Shown one piece after another: positions 25,968-37,433 of a stretch of DNA of 64,000 bases. This stretch comes from Lewinellaceae bacterium (lineage in GTDB: Bacteria; Bacteroidota; Bacteroidia; Chitinophagales; Saprospiraceae), in NCBI GenBank assembly GCA_016712415.1, contig JADJRC010000027.1:1-64000 (forward strand), given 5' to 3'. A program made the position numbers and the translations under genes. The notes beneath the pieces were generated by a model. The model ran no database searches. It worked only from the letters and a program-made list of their open reading frames with translations, and was not told the DNA's origin. Position 1 is the stretch's first letter. Every line of letters starts with the position of its first letter.

Positions 25968-26094
25968 AAAACCGTCTGAAAAGTGTTGAGCAACCAACTA
26001 CCGCTGAGGCAAGCGGCGGTATTAACCTCTGATCGTTTTAATATCTTGGTTTTTACCAAGAATAGTGTGGTAAGGGTGCGGGACTTTTGCAGCA

Positions 26095-26715
26095 ATGTTA
26101 ACAATGCTAACAATGTCAACCATGCAACACCACACCGCAACACTGCTCGAATCACTACACCGGCAAACCGAAACTTTTCTTCAGAAGGCCGTTTCCGAAT
26201 GGCAAATGCTGCCGCCGGAGGTAATGGCCGCACAGCCTGCTCCCGGGCAATGGAGCGCGGCCCAATGCCTGGAGCACCTGAACATCTATGGCCGGTACTA
26301 TCTGCCGGCTATAGAGAAGGCGATTGAACAGGCAAAACAGCGGGGCCACCGGCCGGCCCCCTTGTTCCGGTCCGGCTGGCTCGGCGACTATTTTGCCAAA
26401 CTCATGCGACCCGGACCCGATAGCGTTTTGAAGAGTAAGATGAAATCGCCTAAAAACGCTGTTCCCGCTACCAACCCGGCCCCCCGTGCCATGCTGGCCG
26501 AATTCATCGACCAACAGGAGATACTGCAGCAACTGCTCCATGCAGCAGCATCTGTCGATATCAACCGGGTACGCATACCAATATCCATTGCACCCTGGAT
26601 CCGGCTGAAACTGGGCGACACCTTTTTGTTCCTGACGGCGCATATCGAGCGACACCTGTTGCAGGCGGAGCGGGCCGTGGCGCTGTCGGGGCAGCAAAGG
26701 GCGGTGTCTGCCTGA
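26095..26715 (+). CDS. DinB-superfamily protein
   Basis: The product is up to 206 residues. Four in-frame ATGs (26095, 26104, 26113, 26122) sit in a short aacaatg repeat; MQHHTATLLESLHRQTE from 26122 is the most family-like start. Helices carry QWSAAQCLEHLNIYGRYYLPAIE and FLFLTAHIERHLLQAERA, with histidines at the metal-binding positions. It probably binds a metal and may act in thiol chemistry; function unknown. It is separated from the Crp/Fnr gene by about 130 bp with a small inverted repeat (cttggtttttaccaag). Confidence 0.75.
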   Translation: MLTMLTMSTMQHHTATLLESLHRQTETFLQKAVSEWQMLPPEVMAAQPAPGQWSAAQCLEHLNIYGRYYLPAIEKAIEQAKQRGHRPAPLFRSGWLGDYFAKLMRPGPDSVLKSKMKSPKNAVPATNPAPRAMLAEFIDQQEILQQLLHAAASVDINRVRIPISIAPWIRLKLGDTFLFLTAHIERHLLQAERAVALSGQQRAVSA

Positions 26716-26848
26716 TTTGTGCAGGACACGTTCAACTCCGGCTGCTTCACCGCATCGCTGTTCGAAACAAATTGATCCTGGCCTTTGGGCTGTCCTCTTA
26801 CATCGTATCTTTCCGGCACAGGGAGTATACAGGCTCCCCTGCCCGCAA

Positions 26849-29453
26849 ATGAACTGGCATACGCTCCCGCTCGACAAAGTTTATGAACACCTGGGCTCCT
26901 CGGCACTGGGCATCAGCTCCGGTCTTGCGCAGGAACGGCTCGCGCAGTACGGCTTTAATGAATTAGAAGAAACGAAAAAGAGCCCCGTCTGGAAGTTGTT
27001 CCTGCGCCAGTTCGCCAATTTTATGATTCTCGTGTTGGTGGCAGCGGCCCTGGTTTCCGGGCTTTTCGGCGACATTACCGATGCCATTGTAATCGTCGTC
27101 ATTGTTATTGTCAATGCCGTCATTGGCTTTGTTCAGGAATACCGCGCCGAAAAAGCAATGGAATCGCTGCGCGAAATGGCGGCTCAGGAAGCCACGGTGA
27201 TTCGTAGCGGCCGGTTGGCCCATATTCCGGCAACGGACCTGGCGCCCGGTGATGTGGTCGCGCTGGAAGCAGGTGATATGGTGCCCGCCGATGTTCGCCT
27301 GTTCGACGTCCACAGTCTGCGTGTGGAAGAGGCCTCCCTGACAGGCGAGTCCTATGCCGTTGAGAAAAACAGCGCGGTACTTGAAGATATAAACGCACCG
27401 CTTGGCGACCGGGTTAACATGGCCTACAAGGGTACTGCCGTCACCTACGGGCGGGCAAAGGGTGTTGTCGTCGCCACGGGCATGCACACTGAACTGGGTA
27501 ATATTGCCCGGATGTTTCAGGAAGATGATATCGAGACGCCCCTGCAAAAGCGCCTCGCCGAGTTTGGGAAAAGGCTCTCGTACATCATATTGCTGATCTG
27601 CATGGCCTACTTTACCATCGGCTATCTCCGGGGCGAACCGCCTCTCCTGATGCTGCTTACGGCAATCTCCCTGGCAGTGGCGGCGATCCCCGAGGCATTG
27701 CCGGCCGTCATCACGATTGCCCTTGCGCTGGGCGCCAAACGCATGATCCGGCAGAACGCGCTGGTGCGCAGGCTGCCCGCAGTCGAAACGCTGGGCTCGG
27801 TCACCTATATCTGTTCCGACAAAACCGGCACCCTCACCGTCAACCGGATGACGGTCCAGGAGGTGTTTACGGGCGACGCGCTTGTGCCGCTGCAGGAAAT
27901 CGGGCGCCGCAAAGACGGCGAACAGATGGCGTGGCTCCTGAAAGGTATGGCTTTGTGCAACGATGTAGCGGAAACAGAAGCCGGCAAGGCCATAGGCGAT
28001 CCGACGGAACTCGCTTTCGTCCATGCAGCAAAAGAACACGGGTTGGTGAAAAGCGAACTGGAACAGATACATCCGCGTGTGGCTGAAATACCCTTCGATT
28101 CCGAGCGAAAGTGCATGACGACCATTCACCGGGATGGCGCGGAATTTATCGCACTTACAAAAGGCGCACTCGATGTTTTGCTCGACAAAAAAACGGCATT
28201 GACCCGGCCAGAAACAGACAAATGGGCGGCGAAAGGCGAAGAGATGGCAGAAAAAGGTTTGCGGGTGCTCGGGTTTGCCATGCGGCGCTGGAAGGAGCTT
28301 CCCGATGAAATAACCAGTACAACCATAGAGAACGGCCTCACGATTATCGGGGCGGTTGGTCTGATCGACCCTCCGCGCGAGGAGGCCAGGCAGGCCGTTC
28401 TGGAATGCAATCGGCCGGAATCAAACCGGTTATGATCACAGGCGATTATCTCGTTACGGCTAAAAACATAGCGCAACGCCTGGGTATCATCGAATCCGGC
28501 GACGAACTTACGATGACCGGCAGGAAACTTGCCGCCATGCCGGCAGAGGAGTTCGAACAAAGGGTCGAGCAAATCCGCGTCTATGCCCGCGTATCGCCGG
28601 AGCAGAAACTGAACATCGTAAAGGCGCTGCAGGCGAAGGGACATTTTGTCGCCATGACCGGCGATGGCGTGAACGACGCACCCTCGCTGAAAAGAGCCGA
28701 CATCGGCGTGGCAATGGGCGTTACGGGCACCGGCGTCGCCAGGGAAGCCGCCGATATGATCCTGCTCGACGACAACTTCGCCACCATTGTAAAGGCCGTA
28801 AAGCAGGGCAGGCGCATTTTGACAACATCCGCAAGTTTGTCAAATACATCATGACCGGCAATTCGGGCGAGATATGGACCCTGGTACTCGCCCCGATTTT
28901 CGGGCTGCCCATACCGCTGCTGCCCATACAGATTCTGTGGATCAACCTGGTCTCCGACGGCCTGCCGGGTATTGCGCTGGCCGCCGAACCAACAGAAAAA
29001 GGCGTGATGCGGCGCCCGCCCCGCCCGGCTGATGAAAGTATTTTTGCGGGTGGACTGGGCAGGCATATCGTTTGGGTGGGCTTGCTGATGGGGGTGGTGT
29101 GCATCGCCACACAAACGATCGCTATCCGTTCCGGCGACAGCCACTGGCAGACTATGGTGTTTGCCATACTGAGTTTCAGCCAGATGGGCCATGTACTCGC
29201 CATTCGGTCCGAATCAACTTCAATTTTTCGGCAGGGCCTGTTTTCCAACCTTCCCCTGCTTGGCGCAGTGCTGCTGACGTTCGTGCTGCAACTGGCAACC
29301 ATTTATGTTCCCGCACTGAATCCGATCTTTAATACGGCGCCGCTAAGTCTGAACGAATTGCTGGCCGTTCTGGCAGCATCGTCGGTGGTATTTATTGCGG
29401 TAGAACTGGAAAAAATGGTGAAAAGGGTAAGGTCGCGACACCCTGCGGGTTAA
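26849..29453 (+). CDS. P-type cation-transporting ATPase (P2-type, calcium-pump-like), two frameshifts
   Basis: ATP-driven ion transport across the inner membrane. From ATG 26849 the product of about 868 residues has the N-terminal cation-ATPase domain (HTLPLDKVYEHLGSSALGISSGLAQERLAQYG), actuator motif SLTGES, TM4 IPEALPAVITIALALGA (PEALP, calcium-type), phosphorylation site CSDKTGTLTVN, hinge TGDGVNDAPSLKRADIGVAMG and the C-terminal TM bundle (QILWINLVSDGLPGIALAAEP). Frameshifts lie near 28,420 (lost A in ECKSAGIKP) and 28,837 (lost T in RRIFDNIRKFVKYI), both in homopolymers. The ion is probably Ca2+, inferred from PEALP and the cation-ATPase C-domain. A terminator follows at 29533. Confidence 0.88.
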
Positions 29454-29532
29454 AATAATCATAACTTGCTTCGAACCGACGTGGAAAGCGTGGATATGCA
29501 ACCCCTGCGGTAGGCGCGCGGTACGTACGGGT

Positions 29533-29577
29533 ATAAGAAAAGCGGCTGTCCGGTAACCGGACAGCCGCTTTTCTTAT
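29533..29577. terminator. Bidirectional terminator between ATPase and rplS
   Basis: A 22-bp arm pair (29533-29554 with 29556-29577) is almost perfectly palindromic around one base. It has A/T tracts at both outer ends (ataagaaa/ttcttat). Placed between convergent genes, it suits termination from both sides. Confidence 0.85.
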
Positions 29578-29595
29578 TGTGTCGGCTTGCCAGAA

Positions 29596-29967
29596 TCAGT
29601 TCTGGCTGGTCGTCATTTTCATTTCCTTGATGCGTGCCCGCTTGCCTACCAGTCCGCGCAGGTAGTACAGGCGTGCGCGGCGTACACGACCGCGTTTCAT
29701 AACCTGGATACCGGCGATGTTCGGGTTGGAGAACGCAAAAATGCGCTCTACACCTACACCATGCGACAGTTTGCGTACGGTAAAGGTTTTGGTCAGGCCG
29801 TGACCTTTAATCTGGATTACATCGCCGCGGTACGCTTGTTCGCGGGTTTTGTCGCCTTCCACGATCCGGTAGGTAACTGTAATGGTATCGCCGGTTTTGA
29901 ATTCCGGAAACTGCGGCTTGGTCAGCAGTTGATCGTGAACAAATTGTATGGCTTCCAACTCTTTCAT
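29596..29967 (-). CDS. rplS: 50S ribosomal protein L19
   Basis: The product of 123 residues starts MKELEAIQFVHDQLLTK at 29967. L19 lies at the 30S-50S interface. Conserved parts are FKTGDTITVTYRIVEGDKTREQAYRGDVIQIKG, TFTVRKLSHGVGVERIFAFSNPNI and RGRVRRARLYYLRGLVGKRARIKE. Normal length for the family, intact. Convergent with the P-type ATPase. Confidence 0.97.
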   Translation of the reverse strand: MKELEAIQFVHDQLLTKPQFPEFKTGDTITVTYRIVEGDKTREQAYRGDVIQIKGHGLTKTFTVRKLSHGVGVERIFAFSNPNIAGIQVMKRGRVRRARLYYLRGLVGKRARIKEMKMTTSQN

Positions 29968-30003
29968 TGCAGGAGTATTTGTATCGTCTAAATTTAAGAG
30001 GCG

Positions 30004-30011
30004 CAAAGGTA
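30004..30011 (-). promoter_or_regulatory. -7 promoter box for rplS
   Basis: TACCTTTG on the minus strand matches TAnnTTTG exactly and lies 37 bp before the rplS start. A poly-T stretch about 20 bp further upstream could serve as the -33 region. Confidence 0.6.
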
Positions 30012-30137
30012 CAACGCCGTCCCGGAAAAAAAAATTATGTTTTGAAAATTTCCCAAAAACAAATTTCCCCAAAAAATGTCTGTGGTCATTAAACAAGCAT
30101 TAACTTTTGATGTTACAACACTTAAATTTAAAACGTA

Positions 30138-30145
30138 TACCTTTG
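30138..30145 (+). promoter_or_regulatory. -7 promoter box for the YceI gene
   Basis: TACCTTTG matches the TAnnTTTG consensus, 62 bp before the ATG at 30207. A TTTG at 30106-30109 is rather far (28 bp) for a -33 box, so that assignment is open. Confidence 0.55.
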
Positions 30146-30206
30146 TCGCGGTTTTATAACCTGCTACTCTTCAATTGTTCATCCGATTAAAAACTTGAAA
30201 AAAAAC

Positions 30207-30788
30207 ATGAAAAAACTGCTCCTCCTCCCGCTTTTGGCTATTCTGGCCATGTCCGCTTACGCCCCCACAACCTACAACGTTGATGTTAATTCCAGCGCTG
30301 TGGTTTGGACAGGCTACAAAGTGACCGGCAAGCACACCGGTACCGTGAAGATCAAGACCGGCACCCTGAGCTGGGACAACGGCCAACTTTCCGGCGGTTC
30401 CTTTGATATTGACATGACGTCTATTACAGATACTGATCTGGAAGGCGAATGGGCTGCAAAACTGGTCGGCCACCTGAAAAGCGAAGATTTCTTCGGCGTG
30501 GACAAGTACCCGACTTCCAAATTTGTCATCACGAAAGTTATCCCGCAGGATACCAAAGGCAACTACAAGATCCTCGGCAACCTGACCATCAAGGAAACGA
30601 CGAAAGAGGTGAAATTCTTCGCCAATGCATCGGAAAGCGATGGCAAAATCACCGCTTCGGGCAAGATCACGGTCGACCGTTCCGATTTTAACGTGCGTTA
30701 CGGTTCCGGTTCCTTCTTCGACGGCCTGGGCGACAAAACGATCTACGACGAATTCGACCTGCAGGTATCGCTGGTTGCGAAGAAGTAA
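30207..30788 (+). CDS. YceI-family periplasmic lipid-binding protein
   Basis: The product of 193 residues has a signal peptide (MKKLLLLPLLAILAMSAYA). The mature part has the YceI lipocalin-like pattern: YNVDVNSSAVVWTGYKVTGKHTGTVKIKTGTLSW, GGSFDIDMTSITDTDLEGE, HLKSEDFFGVDKYPTSKFVIT, LTIKETTKEVKF, and DRSDFNVRYGSGSFFDGLGDKTIYDEFDL. Such proteins bind isoprenoids or amphiphiles in the periplasm. ATG 30207 is preferred to the TTG at 30195. A U-tract-lacking but strong hairpin terminator follows. Confidence 0.93.
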   Translation: MKKLLLLPLLAILAMSAYAPTTYNVDVNSSAVVWTGYKVTGKHTGTVKIKTGTLSWDNGQLSGGSFDIDMTSITDTDLEGEWAAKLVGHLKSEDFFGVDKYPTSKFVITKVIPQDTKGNYKILGNLTIKETTKEVKFFANASESDGKITASGKITVDRSDFNVRYGSGSFFDGLGDKTIYDEFDLQVSLVAKK

Positions 30789-30822
30789 GTCTGGTTACAG
30801 GGGAATGCCCCTTTCAAAGAAA

Positions 30823-30862
30823 AGCCCAAAACTTTTTTCAAAAAAAGTTTTGGGCTCATTTT
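30823..30862 (+). terminator. Terminator of the YceI gene
   Basis: A 16-bp stem (30823-30838 with 30841-30856, agcccaaaactttttt and its complement) closes a very short loop, followed by cattttc. It lies 34 bp after the YceI stop. Confidence 0.75.
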
Positions 30863-30951
30863 CACGGGCATTTACAGGGTGTAACAGGATAATGCGCTGC
30901 ACAGGTTGTGCGGCGTTTATTTTAACAGGGCCATCATAAAATATTGTAAGT

Positions 30952-31015
30952 GAATTTGTTGCAGCGGGGAGGCAAGAATTTGTAAAATTTTCGCCTCCCC
31001 TGCTGCAACAAATTC
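30952..31015. repeat. 64-bp inverted repeat
   Basis: gaatttgttgcagc (30952-30965) pairs with 31002-31015. An inner ggggaggc (30966-30973) pairs with gcctcccc (30993-31000). No U-tract and no gene inside; either a second terminator-like hairpin or a palindromic element upstream of the T9SS gene. Confidence 0.65.
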
Positions 31016-31159
31016 AATCCCGCTACCATCCAAACCCTTAACTTCGCGGTCCGAATTTTGCTGATCCTTGCTAAAATATGCCGGCGCTTGTACGATACAT
31101 ACCGTTTTCAGCGTTTTCAGGCAAAAATCAGTTTCGTATAGTTCAAAAAATACACCCTC

Positions 31160-32374
31160 ATGCTTCGAGTTTGTTCATTTTTCGCGCTGGCGGTCGGCAT
31201 GCTGTGCCTTACGGCTTTCCGGGCGGATGACCCGAAGTGCAACAACCGGCATTTCTCCTCCAACGCAATCGTTCCCCGAACCGCTGCCTGTTCGGTATGG
31301 CATACTGATTCGCCCGACGCGTTTGTCGCCGATACCAATATCGCCCTGAATATACTGATGCTCAATTACAGCGCGTACGACAGCGCTTATGCAACCAAGG
31401 TACGCCAGGCCATTCAGGGGCATTTGCCGTCGTCCTCCATTACGGAATATTGGGAAGGCTCGCCGCGTGAACTGGGCGCAGCCCTGGCCACCCACGATGT
31501 GGTGGTGGCTGCTTATCCCTACGGCGGCAGTTCGGTCTTGCATGCCGCTTGCGGCAAATTGCTGACACAATATGTCCGGCAGGGTGGGGTAGTGATTTTT
31601 ACCGGGACAGACGATTACCAGGTGATCCGCGAATTCGGCCTGCTGGATGTGAAATCCGGATACTTCTGCCAGGACCCTGTTATACATGATATTGCTGTCG
31701 GGCATCCCATTCTTGAGGGCACCCGGGAGCAGTTTCCCCTCAGCGACTTTGCCTATCCGCTCGATATTGTCGATCGCGATTTTGTCACCCTGGTCGACGT
31801 GCTGGGCTACGACGATGAAGACGCACAGACACGCTGCTGGATGGACCTTGATACCACCGAGGTATCGGCTTTCGACGTGCGCGGGTTTCCGGTGATCGGT
31901 TACAAACCCCTGGGCCTTGGAAAAGTGATCTACCTGGGGATGGAATATTACCACAGTCAGGCCGAACCCGTGCGCATTCTTGTCAATGCCATTTGCTGGG
32001 CTGCCCGTACAAAAAACAATTCCAGCCTGGCAACCGCCAGCAACGCTTGGACCAGCAAAACTGTCCGGCGCAGCGAGGAAGTCCTGCATGCCGGCAGCGG
32101 CCTTCCGCAACAGGATATATTCGATCTGAAAATATACCCGAACCCCTATTTCGACAAAGCCTCGCTTGATATCGAGTTGAAAAACCCGACTACCCTTGAG
32201 GTGGAAATGACCGACGAAAGCGGCCGGATCGCTGCGGTGGTTTTGCCGCAAAAGAACCTGAACGCAGGCTTTTACCGGCTCGACCTGCCCAATGTGCCGA
32301 CAGGGGTATATTTCGTGCGCTGTAAAACGGGCGAGCGGACTACCGTGCGCAAGGTGGTGAAGGCGGAACATTAA
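31160..32374 (+). CDS. T9SS-exported protein with ThuA/GATase-like domain
   Basis: The product of 404 residues has a signal peptide (MLRVCSFFALAVGMLCLTAF). Residues about 60-280 form an alpha/beta domain resembling ThuA/glutamine-amidotransferase-like folds: NIALNILMLNYSAYDSAYATKVRQAI, ALATHDVVVAAYPYGGSS, GGVVIFTGTDDYQVI and GLGKVIYLGMEYYHSQAEPVRILVNAICWA. The end, from IFDLKIYPNPYFDKASLDIEL to GVYFVRCKTGERTTVRKVVK, is a type A T9SS sorting domain, so the protein is secreted or surface-bound. Enzymatic activity is not predicted. A weak hairpin (32392-32405) follows. Confidence 0.8.
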   Translation: MLRVCSFFALAVGMLCLTAFRADDPKCNNRHFSSNAIVPRTAACSVWHTDSPDAFVADTNIALNILMLNYSAYDSAYATKVRQAIQGHLPSSSITEYWEGSPRELGAALATHDVVVAAYPYGGSSVLHAACGKLLTQYVRQGGVVIFTGTDDYQVIREFGLLDVKSGYFCQDPVIHDIAVGHPILEGTREQFPLSDFAYPLDIVDRDFVTLVDVLGYDDEDAQTRCWMDLDTTEVSAFDVRGFPVIGYKPLGLGKVIYLGMEYYHSQAEPVRILVNAICWAARTKNNSSLATASNAWTSKTVRRSEEVLHAGSGLPQQDIFDLKIYPNPYFDKASLDIELKNPTTLEVEMTDESGRIAAVVLPQKNLNAGFYRLDLPNVPTGVYFVRCKTGERTTVRKVVKAEH

Positions 32375-32524
32375 TCTGTCTTAATAGCGGAGCCCCTGGA
32401 GGGGCGGCTTGCCGGTTTGTGAAACCGTCTGAAATCAAAAAATCCCTTCGACTGCTCATTCACGAGTACTTATATTTGCCCGTCCCTTACCCTGCCTGCC
32501 TGTCAATGTTCTGACAAGGCTGCT

Positions 32525-33107
32525 TCAAGCCGAATTATGACGTGACCAACACGACCACTGGCGGCATTTGGTGGAGCACCCTGGCCACCCTAGCGCCCGA
32601 ACTTTCTGCCCACCACCCGGACCCGGCACGGCAACCGGGCTGAACTGGATGCCATGATCGCGGCTATGCATGCCAACAACCTCAATGTCATGGCAGACGT
32701 GGTGCTCAACCACCGCGGCGGCCGTTCAGCAGCACATCGCCAACAATACACTCATTTCCAATGCCTATAAACAAGTAGCAGCCGATGTGAACAAGAGCAA
32801 TTCGATCACGACAATCGATGCGACCATCATTAACCCGGCAACCGCCTCCCGTGTACGGCTCCAGGTACAACCCAACCCGTTCCGCGACGAAACAACGGTG
32901 GCATTTAACCTGCCCGGCGCCTGCGAGGCGCAACTGCGCGTGCTGGATGTGAACGGTCGGGAGTTGCTGCGCATCGACAATACCTACCCGGAGGGAAACA
33001 ACAGTGAAACGCTGCGACTTGGAAGTAGTGTCGCTTCCGGCATGTTGTACTGTGAGTTGGTAACGCCGTTTGGGGTGGTGACGCAGAAGATGGTAGATGT
33101 GCGGTAA
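32525..33107 (+). pseudogene. Mosaic remnant: alpha-amylase fragments, dockerin repeat and T9SS tail
   Basis: Three pieces from larger proteins are joined. Around 32536-32610 the frame gives YDVTNTTTGGIWWSTLATL, an N-terminal piece of a secreted GH13 amylase. At 32620-32725 it gives RHGNRAELDAMIAAMHANNLN followed by DVVLNHRGG, conserved region I of GH13. Directly after comes a dockerin-like helix pair (VQQHIANNTLISNAYKQVAADVNKSNSITTIDATI), then a type A T9SS sorting domain (VQPNPFRDETTVAFNLPGACEAQLRVLDVNG ... CELVTPFGVVTQKMVDVR). The catalytic barrel is missing. Either large deletions created a pseudogene, or the assembly lost repeat-bounded segments. Confidence 0.75.
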
Positions 33108-33420
33108 TTGACAGGAAACCCATATCAATCCGTGTCAATCCAGGTGTATTTCACTCCGGTTTATTCGGTCCGGCCGTAAAAAACAGTATGATATTTCAGG
33201 TGCTGGTAACCACTTTTTGGGTGGAAACCTTCCTGATTTCAATTAAAGTTTGGTTCTTGTGGATAAAATGGCAATTCCGTCTGCATGGTCATGCCAAGAT
33301 AGATTTTCCTGTACATTTAAGATAATGTATTCTATTGCGTTATCGATCCTTCCTTGATTTCCTGTCCCAGTCGGTTTTTCAGATTACCTGATTTTCTAGC
33401 CTGATTTAAACACCTGCCCA

Positions 33421-36400
33421 ATGTTAAAAAATTTATTACTTCTACTTTTCCTGTTACTTTCTGTAATAGCACAGGCCCAGTATATGGAAACCTTTTCCAC
33501 ACCCAACAAAGGGTATTTACTCAATTGTGCAAACGACTTTACTGGTGTTGGATGGACTTTGTCTACATGGGATCCAGGCGGTTCTTGTCAAATTCTGCCT
33601 CCTGATCCTACAACGGATATCCGTGACCCACAAGACTATTTCCAAACTACCGGCGCCGGCGTACTGGAGTGCATTGATCTTGATCAGGAAGTCTGCTGGA
33701 CGAGTCCTTCCCTGACGGTTATTGCCACCGGCAACATCTCGTTTACGGCCGATATATCCTGGGTGGGATTTGATGTGCTTCAAACACCCCCGACAGATGG
33801 TATTAATGTAGAATACCAGATCAATGGAGGCGCCTGGGTACGGCACCCGAATATTCTGGGCGTCAACGGCGACCCGACATACACCGTTCGGTATATTGAT
33901 GGAATAGGGCCGTTCAATAGCTCAGGTACTACAAATTTTCCTTCCATCGCCGTCACTGCGGGCAATTCTTTCAAGGTACGGATGTGTGCCAGCGATAATG
34001 CCAATGCAGAGGTTGTTACCCTCGATAACGTCGCTGTGACCGGCGTCTCTGCGGGTGGCTGCATTGCACCTACGATCGGTATTGCCACTACACAGGCCGG
34101 CACATGCAATGGTACGAATGGCTCTATTATTGTAACAGCAACCGGCGGCACACCCGGTTACAATGTAGCTTGGAGCGGCACGGAAAGCGGCAACCCCGGC
34201 GGTACAGAGATCGCTTCTTCCGGTGGGATGTACGCCATTACGGGTTTGGATGACGGTCCGTACACCATCACGGTAACCGATGCGGCCAGTTGCACTGCTA
34301 CGGCCACTGCATCTGTTACAATCGCCTCAGCAATGGCTCCGAGTACCCAGGTGCTAAATACCACTTGCATTGGTTCTGACGACGGTGAGATCAATGTTTC
34401 GGTCGCCAACGGTGTTCCGCCGTTCACATATAGCTGGAGCAACCTGCCCGGATCCCCCGACCCGCAAGACCAAACCGGCCTGGCGCCCGGAACGTATTCC
34501 TTCACGGTGACCGACAATGCCGGCTGCACGGTTTCTTCCAGCGCTACAGTGGGCGTGTCTGCCCCCGGGGCCTATCTGGAAACCTTTTCTGTAGCCAACA
34601 GAGGCTACCTGCTCGATTTTATAAATGACTTTGTCGGCGTGAACTGGACCCTGAGCAACTGGCCGCTCCAGCCGCCGGATCCTTTTTGGCCGGGACAATG
34701 AAGACTCTTTTAGTACCAATGGCGGCTCATTGATTGCCATTGATCTGGATCAGGAGGTCTGCTGGAGCAGTCCTGTGATTGATATCAACCCACCCGGAAG
34801 CGGGGTTGCATTTTCTGTAGACCTGGCCTGGACGGGGTTTGACAATGATGCGTTCGATTATATTAATGTTAAATACAGCGTTGACGGCGGCGCCTTTTCA
34901 ACCGTACCCAATCAGGTTGGCGGAGGTATCGGTACTATTCAATACACAGCAGGCCTGGAAAACAATGGCTCGACAACCGTAAGCGTTTCGGGTATTTCCG
35001 GCAGCACTCTCCAGATTCAGGTGTGCGGTGACTTTAATGCCAACCTGGAAACGATGTCGATCGACAACGTATCGGTGCCCTCGGCCCAGGGACTTGCCTG
35101 CGCACAGGAAATCAATGTCAAACAAGCGGCGGCCAATATCTCCGATGGCGGCTCCTACAACTACGGCAACGTAAACTTGGGCGCCAACAGCAGCAAAGTA
35201 TTTACCATTGAAAACCTGGGCGACGTCACTCTAAACCTCACCGGTGCGGCTCCGAACTACGTCGTGAAAGGCGGCGCCAACTCCGGCGATTTTACTATCA
35301 CCCAACCGGTTACCAACACCATCAACGGCGGCAACAGCACGACCTTTACGGTACAGTTCACCCCCGGCGGCGTTGGCGCGCGCTCTTGCACCCTCTCTAT
35401 TGCTAATAATGACAGCAATGAAAATCCTTACGACATTACCCTGACCGGCACCGGCACATGCCCGGCAATCACCTTTACCGGTACCCCCACCAGCACCTGC
35501 TCCGGTACCAGCAACGGACAAATTGCCGTGAGTGGCGTGAGCGGCGGCACAGGGCCGTATATGTATTCCAAAGATAACGGGGCCAATTACCAAGCGGGAG
35601 CCACTTTTGCCGGACTGGCGGCTAATACTTACCAGGTAGTCGTCAAAGACGCCAATGGCTGTACCAGCGGAGCGACGCCTGTGTTGGTGGATGCCTTCAC
35701 ACCGCCACCATGCAATGTCACTGGCGCAGACTTTGTTTGCTCCAATTCTGCGGGTAACCTGTACACCGCGCCGGTCGGCATGAGCGCCTACAACTGGAGC
35801 ATCAGTGGCGATGGATCAATACAGGGCCTCACCACCGGACAGTCGGTAACGGTGACATCCGGTAATTTTATTAATAATTATACTGTTTCGGTAACGGTTA
35901 CCGATGCCAACGGCTGTACGAGCAGTTGTTCCAAACAAAGTTTTATTTATTTACAAAAGCCAACTGCTGATATTACAGCCAACCCCGATCCGGTATGCCT
36001 GGGCGCGATACTCGATCTTTCTATTGCCGCCGCCGCCAGCAGCACGGTGGCATGGACGGGTGAAGGTATCGTCAACCCGAATGGCAACCCCTCAACGACT
36101 GCCCAACCAACCACTTCCGGCTCGCTTACCTATACCGTATTGGTGACAACAGATTATGGTTGTTCAAATACCGGCATGGTTAACGTAACGGTCGAGGATT
36201 GCGATATCGATTTCAGCGGCAAAATCGCCTGGGAAAACGATGATGTAAGCGGCGTAAAAGACGCTACCGTCAACCTCACCGGATCGGCCAGCGGGAGCGA
36301 CGTGACGGATGTCAATGGCGAGTTTTCGATCATGACAAGTGTGTCCAGCGGCAGTTTCACGCTCAAGCCGGTTAAAAATACGAACAAACTCAACGGCGTG

Positions 36401-37433
36401 ACCACAGCCGACGCCTCAGCCATCCAGCAACACGTGGCGGCGATCCTCCCGATCACCGATCCCTACAAGCTGGTATGCGCCGACGTGAACAAAAGCAATT
36501 CGGTCTCCTCGCTCGACGCTTCCATCATCGTACAGGCCGTCCTCGGCAACCCGGCTGCGCTCAGCCAGATTAAGACTTCCTGGCGCTTTGTGCCGTCAGT
36601 TACGCATTGCAGGATCCGCCCTGGGGTTTCCCCGAACAGCGCACGTACACGGCGATCACCACGAGCCAGACCAACCAGGATTTTATCGGTATGAAAACCG
36701 GCGACGTAACGGGCAGCGCCAACCCGGCCAACCTGGTCGCCCTTGAACCCCTGGTGCTGCGCGCCGACGACCGGACGCTGAACAGCGGCGAGCAGATCAG
36801 CGTTGCCTTTACCGCAGACCATAAGGACGATATTGCAGCGTTTCAATACGGGTTGCGTTTCGACCCGCTGTTACTCGAGTTCGTCGGTGTCGAGCCATTG
36901 GCGGCACTTCCTTTGACAACCGACAATTTTGGACTGTTCAACCTGGCTGACGGCGAGATCCGGGTAGCCTGGGCGCAGGCCACGGGTGTGGATATCGAAG
37001 CCCCGGCGCCGGTGTTTCAGGTACACTTTAAGGCCCTGGCGTCCGATGTTTTGTTGAGCGACGTGTTACAATCCGATCCGGGGATACTGCCGGGTCTGGC
37101 GTACACAGGCGCGCTGGAAGAAATGGCGGTGGACCTGCAATTTGGCCTCGTTACGGGCACAAACACACCAGGAACATCGGATTTTGCCTTGCTGCAGAAC
37201 CGGCCCAATCCGTTCAGCGGCACGACGGCAATTGCTTTTGTATTGCCGGAAACTTGCGAGGCGCAGTTGCGGGTTTTGATGTGTCAGGAAAAATGTTGGC
37301 AGAGCGAAAAGGGCAATATCCGGCGGGTCGGAGCGAAGAAACATTTGATTTGGAAGGCGCGACGGGCGTGTTGTGGTACGAATTGACGACACCATTTGGG
37401 GTGCTGGCGCGGAAGATGGCGGCGGTCCAATAA
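33421..37433 (+). CDS. Large T9SS surface protein: SprB repeats, choice-of-anchor D, dockerin and cohesin-like tail; three frameshifts
   Basis: About 1,337 residues from ATG 33421 (signal peptide MLKNLLLLLFLLLSVIAQAQ). Two choice-of-anchor/lectin-like domains begin YMETFSTPNKGYLLNCANDF and YLETFSVANRGYLLDFINDF. Between them lie SprB repeats (CNGTNGSIIVTATGGTPGYNV). Then come a choice-of-anchor D domain (FTIENLGDVTLNL), further Ig-like parts, a dockerin-like pair (DASAIQQHVAAIL, DVNKSNSVSSLDASI), a cohesin-like domain (GEQISVAFTADHKDDIAAFQYGLRFDPLLLEF) and a T9SS type A tail ending at 37433. Indels: extra T near 34687, lost A near 36597, lost T near 37276. Probable adhesin or gliding-related protein. 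A dockerin and cohesin in one chain is notable. Confidence 0.8.

Noticed and set aside
30110..30120. gatgttac upstream of the YceI gene as an activator half-site
   Set aside because: There is no second arm, so it is a chance match.
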